From Paenibacillus dendritiformis (lineage in GTDB: Bacteria > Bacillota > Bacilli > Paenibacillales > Paenibacillaceae), in NCBI RefSeq assembly GCF_015845845.1, contig NZ_LDIG01000062.1, positions 49,331-113,330 of the forward strand: a DNA stretch of 64,000 bases. Reading direction: 5' to 3'. Shown piece by piece: positions 59,699 to 64,000 of this stretch (within the stretch, counting starts at the first letter, position 1; each line of letters begins with the position of its first letter). The position numbers and the translations under genes were made by a program. The notes below the pieces were generated by a model. The model was not told where the DNA came from and ran no database searches. It saw only the letters and a list, made by a program, of their open reading frames with translations.

Positions 59699-60523
59699 TC
59701 AATATTTGCGCAGAGAAATTGGTCCCCAACCGAACCAGCGCTCCCGAACCGTATTGGCGATTCGACCGAACAGCGCCTCGATAGCCTGGGTCGAATCGCC
59801 CAGCATGCGGACGCCGAAGCCGGGAATGATCAGCTCCGACAGCCCGATGCGGCCTTTCATCCGGTTCAGATCGAGCGTCTCGGCCAACTCCTCGATGAAC
59901 GCGCGGGTCGCAAGCGGGCCGATGACGAATAGCGATCCGACATGCGTATGTCCGTCCATGCGGCCAAGTCCGCGAATCGGCCGCTCCCCGGGACGCAGCC
60001 TTAGATGATCGAACAGCACAGGCGCTCCGTCCATCTCAATCATCGTCTTCAGCGCAATCTCATCATACGAGAAATGCTCTCCATTCGGGGACCAGCCCGG
60101 GGTTACGATTTCCCCCAGAATAAGCGCGGCGCTTCGGTCCATCCGGATTTCGGTCTGCTGCCGATACCTGGAATCGCGGTAAGCAATAACCGAATCGGGC
60201 AGCCATTCCAGATAGCTGCCTGCCTCCAGCGCGATGCGCGTCCATTGGAATACCGGCTCCTTCGGCGTGCGGTAAATTTTAGTGGAAGACTGCGTCGTTA
60301 TCAACGCGGACGCGCCTTCCCCCAGCCCGAGTTCCATTCGGTACCGGTCGCCGCCGACGTATCCGCCCCCTGGATTCATGACGTAATAATGCACCTGGCC
60401 GCTTCCGTCCGGGTAGATGGGACGGGCAATTTTGTACGCCCCCTGGTGATATTGGCGGGAAGCGGCCGAACGGCCGCCCCGTTGCTCAACCTTTAGCTCC
60501 AGTTGGCCTGTCCAGGGCGCCAT
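59699..60523 (-). CDS. ureD: Urease accessory protein UreD (UreH)
   Basis: A 274-residue scaffold that binds urease with UreF and UreG during nickel insertion. Motifs: YYVMNPGGGYVGGDRY, TTQSSTKIYRTP, EWLPDSVIAYRDSRY and LGEIVTPGW, characteristic of UreD. ATG 60523 lies next to the ureG stop (GGAGTAAG ATG), so it was translationally coupled. It is the only urease gene here that looks intact, but without functional ureABCFG it has no clear purpose. Confidence 0.9.
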   Translation of the reverse strand: MAPWTGQLELKVEQRGGRSAASRQYHQGAYKIARPIYPDGSGQVHYYVMNPGGGYVGGDRYRMELGLGEGASALITTQSSTKIYRTPKEPVFQWTRIALEAGSYLEWLPDSVIAYRDSRYRQQTEIRMDRSAALILGEIVTPGWSPNGEHFSYDEIALKTMIEMDGAPVLFDHLRLRPGERPIRGLGRMDGHTHVGSLFVIGPLATRAFIEELAETLDLNRMKGRIGLSELIIPGFGVRMLGDSTQAIEALFGRIANTVRERWFGWGPISLRKY

Positions 60524-60524
60524 C

Positions 60525-61057
60525 TTACTCCAAGCCGGACAGCAGGGCATGTTTTTCAATCCAATCAACGACTTCATCGAGCCCCTGCTCATCCTTCAGA
60601 TTCGTGAAAATATACGGCTTATTGCCGCGGAACGTCAGCGTGTCCGCTTCCATCACCTTCAAATCCGGCCGACATAAGGAGCCAGGTCTGTCTTATTAAT
60701 AATGAACAAATCGGATTTGATCATCCCTTGCCCGCCTTTGCGCGGAATCTTCTCCCCCTGGGCCACGTCGATAATATAGATGGAAAAGTCGACGAGCTCG
60801 GGGCTGAACGTCGCGGCCAGATTGTCGCCGCCGCTCTCCACGAAGATAATCTCCAAATCCGGGTGGCGCGATAACAGCTCATTGATCGCCGCGAAATTCA
60901 TCGATGCATCCTCCCGAATCGCGGTATGCGGGCAGCCGCCCGTCTCCACCCCGATAATGCGATCCTCCGGCAGAACGCCGGTGCGCATCAGAATCTTCGC
61001 GTCTTCCTTCGTAAAAATATCATTGGTGATGACAGCCATGCTATATTTGCCGTGCAA
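60525..61057 (-). pseudogene. ureG: Urease accessory GTPase UreG, truncated and frameshifted
   Basis: The N-terminal His-rich region and P-loop are missing: the remnant starts at [19 protein letters not shown]. Typical sequence follows ([27 protein letters not shown]). A one-base loss near 60664-60671 then shifts the frame; the other frame carries [20 protein letters not shown] to WIEKHALLSGLE. It is joined upstream to the middle of ureC, so ureF and parts of both genes were deleted. Confidence 0.85.
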
Positions 61058-61059
61058 TC

Positions 61060-62324
61060 GGCGATTCCATGCGTCAAGGCCGGGTTAATCGTATATTTGG
61101 CCACATACCGTCTCACCCGGTAATTATCCCCTGCCTTGCCGGCATCCTCTGCCAGCTTGCCGCGCTGCTTCTTCATCTTGTCCGCCGTCTGCCATGTCCG
61201 CGTAACGACTTCCCCGACGCGGCCCATCGCCTGCGAATCGGAGCTGACCATGCTGAAGACCCCAATGTCGTGCAAAATATCTTCTGCCGCAATCGTCTCA
61301 GCCCGAATCCGGGAGTCGGCAAAGGCCACATCCTCCGGCACGCTCGGATCGAGATGGTGGCAGACCATCAGCATATCCAGATGCTCGTCCACCGTATTGA
61401 CCGTGAACGGTCGGGTCGGATTGGTCGAGCTCGGCAGCACATTGGCAAGGCCGGCCATTTTGATCATGTCCGGCGCATGGCCCCCGCCGGCGCCCTCGGT
61501 ATGATACGTGTGAATGATTCGGCCGCGGATGGCGGCAATCGTATCTTCCACGAACCCGCCCTCGTTGAGCGTGTCGGAGTGGAGCGCAACCTGAACATCA
61601 TATTTGTCAGCGACCCGCAGCGCATAATCGATGGCGGACGCTGTCGCTCCCCAATCCTCGTGCACCTTCAAGCCGATGGCTCCGGCACGGATCTGTTCGG
61701 CCATCGGCCCCTCCGTTGCGCCGCTTCCCTTGCCCAGGAAGCCGACATTGATAGGCAGACCTTCGGAGGCTTCCAGCATCCGGTGCATGTTCCATTGCCC
61801 CGGGGTGCAGGTTGTCGCCTTCGAGCCCTCAGCCGGGCCGGTGCCGCCTCCGATCAAGGTCGTCAACCCGGAGGCCAGCGCATGCTCGACCTGCGCCGGG
61901 TTAATAAAATGAACATGCGTATCGATGCCCCCGCCGTAACAATCATTCCCTCCGCGGCGAGAATTTCCGTGCATGCCCCGATAATCAGATCGACCCCATC
62001 CATGATGAGCGGATTGCCGCTTTTCCCGATTCCCGCGATTTTCCCGTCGCGGATCCCGATATCCGCTTTATAGATACCGGTATAGTCGACGATGATCGCA
62101 TTGGTCATTACGAGATCCATCGCACCCTCATTGCGGGTAATCAGCGGATGCTGGCCCATTCCGTCGCGGATTGATTTGCCTCCGCCGAACTTCGCTTCAT
62201 CCCCGTATCGTGTAAAGTCCTTCTCGATCTCGATGAACAAATCCGTATCCGCCAAGCGGACCGCATCGCCGACCGTTGGGCCGTACATATCCGCATACTG
62301 GCGTCTGCTCATGCGAAAACTCAT
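61060..62324 (-). pseudogene. ureC: Urease alpha subunit UreC, frameshifted and truncated
   Basis: Frame 1 starts [20 protein letters not shown] at ATG 62324 after AGGAGA and runs to EGMIVTAG. One G is missing from a run at 61928-61932 and the frame shifts. Frame 2 continues with [14 protein letters not shown] (nickel His residues), KVHEDWGAT (carbamylated-Lys site), [15 protein letters not shown] and VCHHLDPS. It breaks off at TINPALTHG, where ureG sequence begins; the last 130 or so residues are absent. Confidence 0.88.
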
Positions 62325-62499
62325 GATAATGTCTCCTTCTTCTTTGTCTCGGACTCGCGCTGCTCGAAATCCTTGCCAATCGTATTCAACAGACTTGGAT
62401 CGGCCGGTCCCCAAGATTCAACACCGAGACGGTAATCGCGCTGCGCCCCTCGTTGCAAACGATTTCATCGTCCCGTAAAATAAACTCGCCTGGCTTCAA
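62321..62499 (-). pseudogene. ureB: Urease beta subunit UreB, internal deletion
   Basis: TTG 62499 after AAGGAGGAG gives LKPGEFILRDDEIVCNEGRS and NLGDRPIQV, the UreB N-terminus. A TGA at 62386-62388 follows at once. A second frame ends [16 protein letters not shown] just before ureC and is probably the UreB tail. About 40 residues and the frame were lost between them. Confidence 0.75.
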
Positions 62500-62600
62500 G
62501 CAGTACTCCTCCTTCAACGTGAACAGGATACATGTGGCATTTCCATTCTCCATCCCGGCCTACCTATCGGGGCCTCTTGTAGCGGACCTGCTATATCGGG

Positions 62601-62726
62601 CTAATTATTGGCCCTAGCGATGGCCTCCGGATAATTCAACTTCAAGCCGCGATCTCTGCGTCTGCGGGCCAGATCTGCCGCAACGACGATCATCAGCTTT
62701 TCCTGTTCCCGAGGTGTCAATCTCAT
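62601..62726 (-). pseudogene. ureA: Urease gamma subunit UreA, truncated
   Basis: [20 protein letters not shown], then [12 protein letters not shown], match the first 38 residues of UreA; the frame then ends after RANN. About 60 residues are missing. ATG 62726 follows GGGAGGAG. Confidence 0.82.
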
Positions 62727-62789
62727 ATATGCTCCTCCCGTTCCGTCTTTCCATCCTGATGAAAAGGTGCCCGAAAAAGAAATGGACAC

Positions 62790-63560
62790 TTCACTTTTTC
62801 ATGAAACCTGTCCATAAAGTTTCATCTGTTTGCATCGAATTACGTTGCTGAAGAGCTCTTTTCATCCCCTTACATGTCTGATCGGCAAAGTAAGGCAGTC
62901 GAAGCTGCCATTGTTGGAAATGATTTAATTGATATCGTAAAAAAGGGGGGCTGCAATTGAGGTTATCGAGTTGCAGACCATTGGCAAAATGAATGCGGCT
63001 TTCAAGCCGTCGAAGAGAAGAGCTGATAACCATGAATGAGCAGTAAATTAAGGAGGGACAACTCATTCATCGAAAAAAGCGAGGACCAATCGAACTTTGT
63101 CGATCGTTACCTTCATTCTATTAAAAAGCGAAATGAAATTAAAGCACTGCAAACCGACAAAACGAACAAAATAAACTGCCCTCAGGCGTTAAAACAAAAC
63201 TTTTCCTCCGCTTTCATGCCGGATTGCATTTTTTATCCATTTAAGCAAGTTTTTCAAGTAAACCAATTCCTATCGGAGAAAAAATTTCCCATGATATGAA
63301 ACTAAAAACGCCAATAATACGACCAACTCAAACCCGCCTTCACCCCGCAAACGCCGGATTATTTCTCGTCATTTCACGAATATAAGACATCCTCTCGGAG
63401 CTTCCTCCACCTTGTCATAAATGCACTAACACGCGAGAGTCGATATTAAATAACGATCCAAGCTCCGGGCCCCTTTGGCCCTGCCGTTCTTTTGCTCGCA
63501 ATCCCGTCGGATCAGTTCTAACTGTCCTTAGCTCCCTCACCTGGACGCTCCCTTTTATTA
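62790..63560. other. AT-rich gene-free stretch beside the transposase
   Basis: About 770 bases, visibly lower in GC than the surroundings, with several weak overlapping frames on both strands. It may contain old insertion-sequence or flanking debris; nothing was recognised. Confidence 0.4.
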
Positions 63561-63565
63561 CTCTT

Positions 63566-64000
63566 CTATCGATGCTCACAGCGGGTTCGTAACTTTTGCA
63601 GATGACGGTAAGAACCCGTTAGCTGAATCCGTTTAGCTCTGTTTCGGATGTGTACTTCCTGGATTTTCGCCAACCGCTTCCGTTGTCGTTCCGGATCGTT
63701 CGTTTGACGTTTCCAAGTAGGCACATCTTCTTGTATCAGATTGCGGAGCGACACCAAGGGAACAATCCCTTGCTCGAACAGTGCTTGCAGATAATCGGTC
63801 GTTCCATAGGCTTTATCGGCAGAGAGCGTACGAATCCGGATTTGTGGATGGGCAAAGCGAATCGCGGCCAGTTGCTGCAAACTCGTCTCGCGCTCAGCCG
63901 TCCCGGACGCGATGCTCGCTTGCGTAGACAAAATGACGCCGGACTGGACATCCGTTACATGGTGCACCAAATACCGCAAATGCGCTTCCTGACCATTGCT
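63566..64000 (-). mobile_element. IS1182-type transposase, C-terminal part (runs off window end)
   Basis: The frame enters from beyond the window with SNGQEAHLRYLVHHVTDV and continues with the DDE-fold segment LSADKAYGTTDYLQALFEQG, then PLVSLRNLI and a basic C-terminus. This matches IS1182-like transposases (the conserved Asp-Lys-x-Tyr block). At least 145 codons are visible without damage. The element's terminal inverted repeat was not identified with confidence. Confidence 0.8.

Noticed and set aside
62791..63299. Overlapping frames on both strands near the right end
   Set aside because: AT-rich region with low-complexity products, no motif and no good ribosome site with a suitable start.

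Overview
The window looks like a chromosome segment of a spore-forming, Gram-positive Bacillota of the Paenibacillus type. The DNA is fairly GC-rich, Shine-Dalgarno sequences are strong (AAGGAGG class), and TTG and GTG starts are common. Recognisable content that fits includes YtaF, S-layer-homology (SLH) proteins, FosB (bacillithiol-dependent), Amj, a two-gene GcvPA/GcvPB glycine decarboxylase, and glycine and c-di-AMP riboswitches. The species cannot be fixed from sequence reading alone. No rRNA, tRNA, prophage or CRISPR array was seen.

Left part (1-22 kb) is mostly housekeeping genes. It holds the start of fumarase fumC, a DMT-family exporter, a lipoprotein cyclophilin, a YkgB-type lactonase, PepF, a leftward sugar/glycan block (PIG-L deacetylase, a basic Pro-rich protein, a GT4 glycosyltransferase, an NAD-sugar epimerase), a Zur-box-controlled zinc GTPase (ZagA/YciC type), RodA, BdbD, and a frameshifted GNAT. 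These are followed by a Fe(II) operon in which FeoB is split into two overlapping genes, an HTH-DUF1232 protein, YtaF, an SDR, an aldo-keto reductase and an MBL-fold hydrolase. A 48-49 bp palindrome-bearing tandem repeat lies at 1937-2130.

Middle part (22-41 kb). A 1516-residue secreted subtilase with a cohesin-like domain and SLH repeats is followed by a DUF2935 protein. The complete glycine cleavage system comes next, as two diverging units: gcvH leftward and gcvT-gcvPA-gcvPB rightward. Each unit has its own tandem glycine riboswitch. Then come a PASTA protein whose kinase domain has lost its catalytic residues, a carbamate kinase without a normal start codon, and two tandem near-identical oligopeptide-binding lipoproteins with duplicated promoter, leader and terminator.

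Right part (41-64 kb) mixes intact genes with many damaged ones. Intact genes include a TetR regulator, FUSC/ArAE exporter, SLH-BsuPI protein, CAP-domain protein under a c-di-AMP riboswitch, histidine phosphatase, FosB, YHYH protein, a repeat-rich exported protein, GNAT, Amj, M3 peptidase, ABM monooxygenase, a zinc-ribbon protein and UreD. Damaged genes are fabZ-like (frameshift), an MFS transporter (in-frame internal deletion), a membrane protein (frameshift), a methyltransferase stub, an inositol monophosphatase lacking its active site, a Nudix gene with a broken 5' end, a YdjC/epimerase chimera, a TrmO lacking its N-terminus, and a urease cluster (ureA, B, C, G) with deletions and frameshifts. 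What remains of these genes is well conserved, so the losses look recent, or they are assembly errors. The window closes inside an IS1182-type transposase.

Themes linking the genes: metal homeostasis (Fur- and Zur-type sites), cell-surface and wall functions (RodA, Amj, SLH proteins, PASTA pseudokinase, CAP protein), one-carbon/glycine metabolism, and thiol/antibiotic defence (FosB, PIG-L deacetylase).
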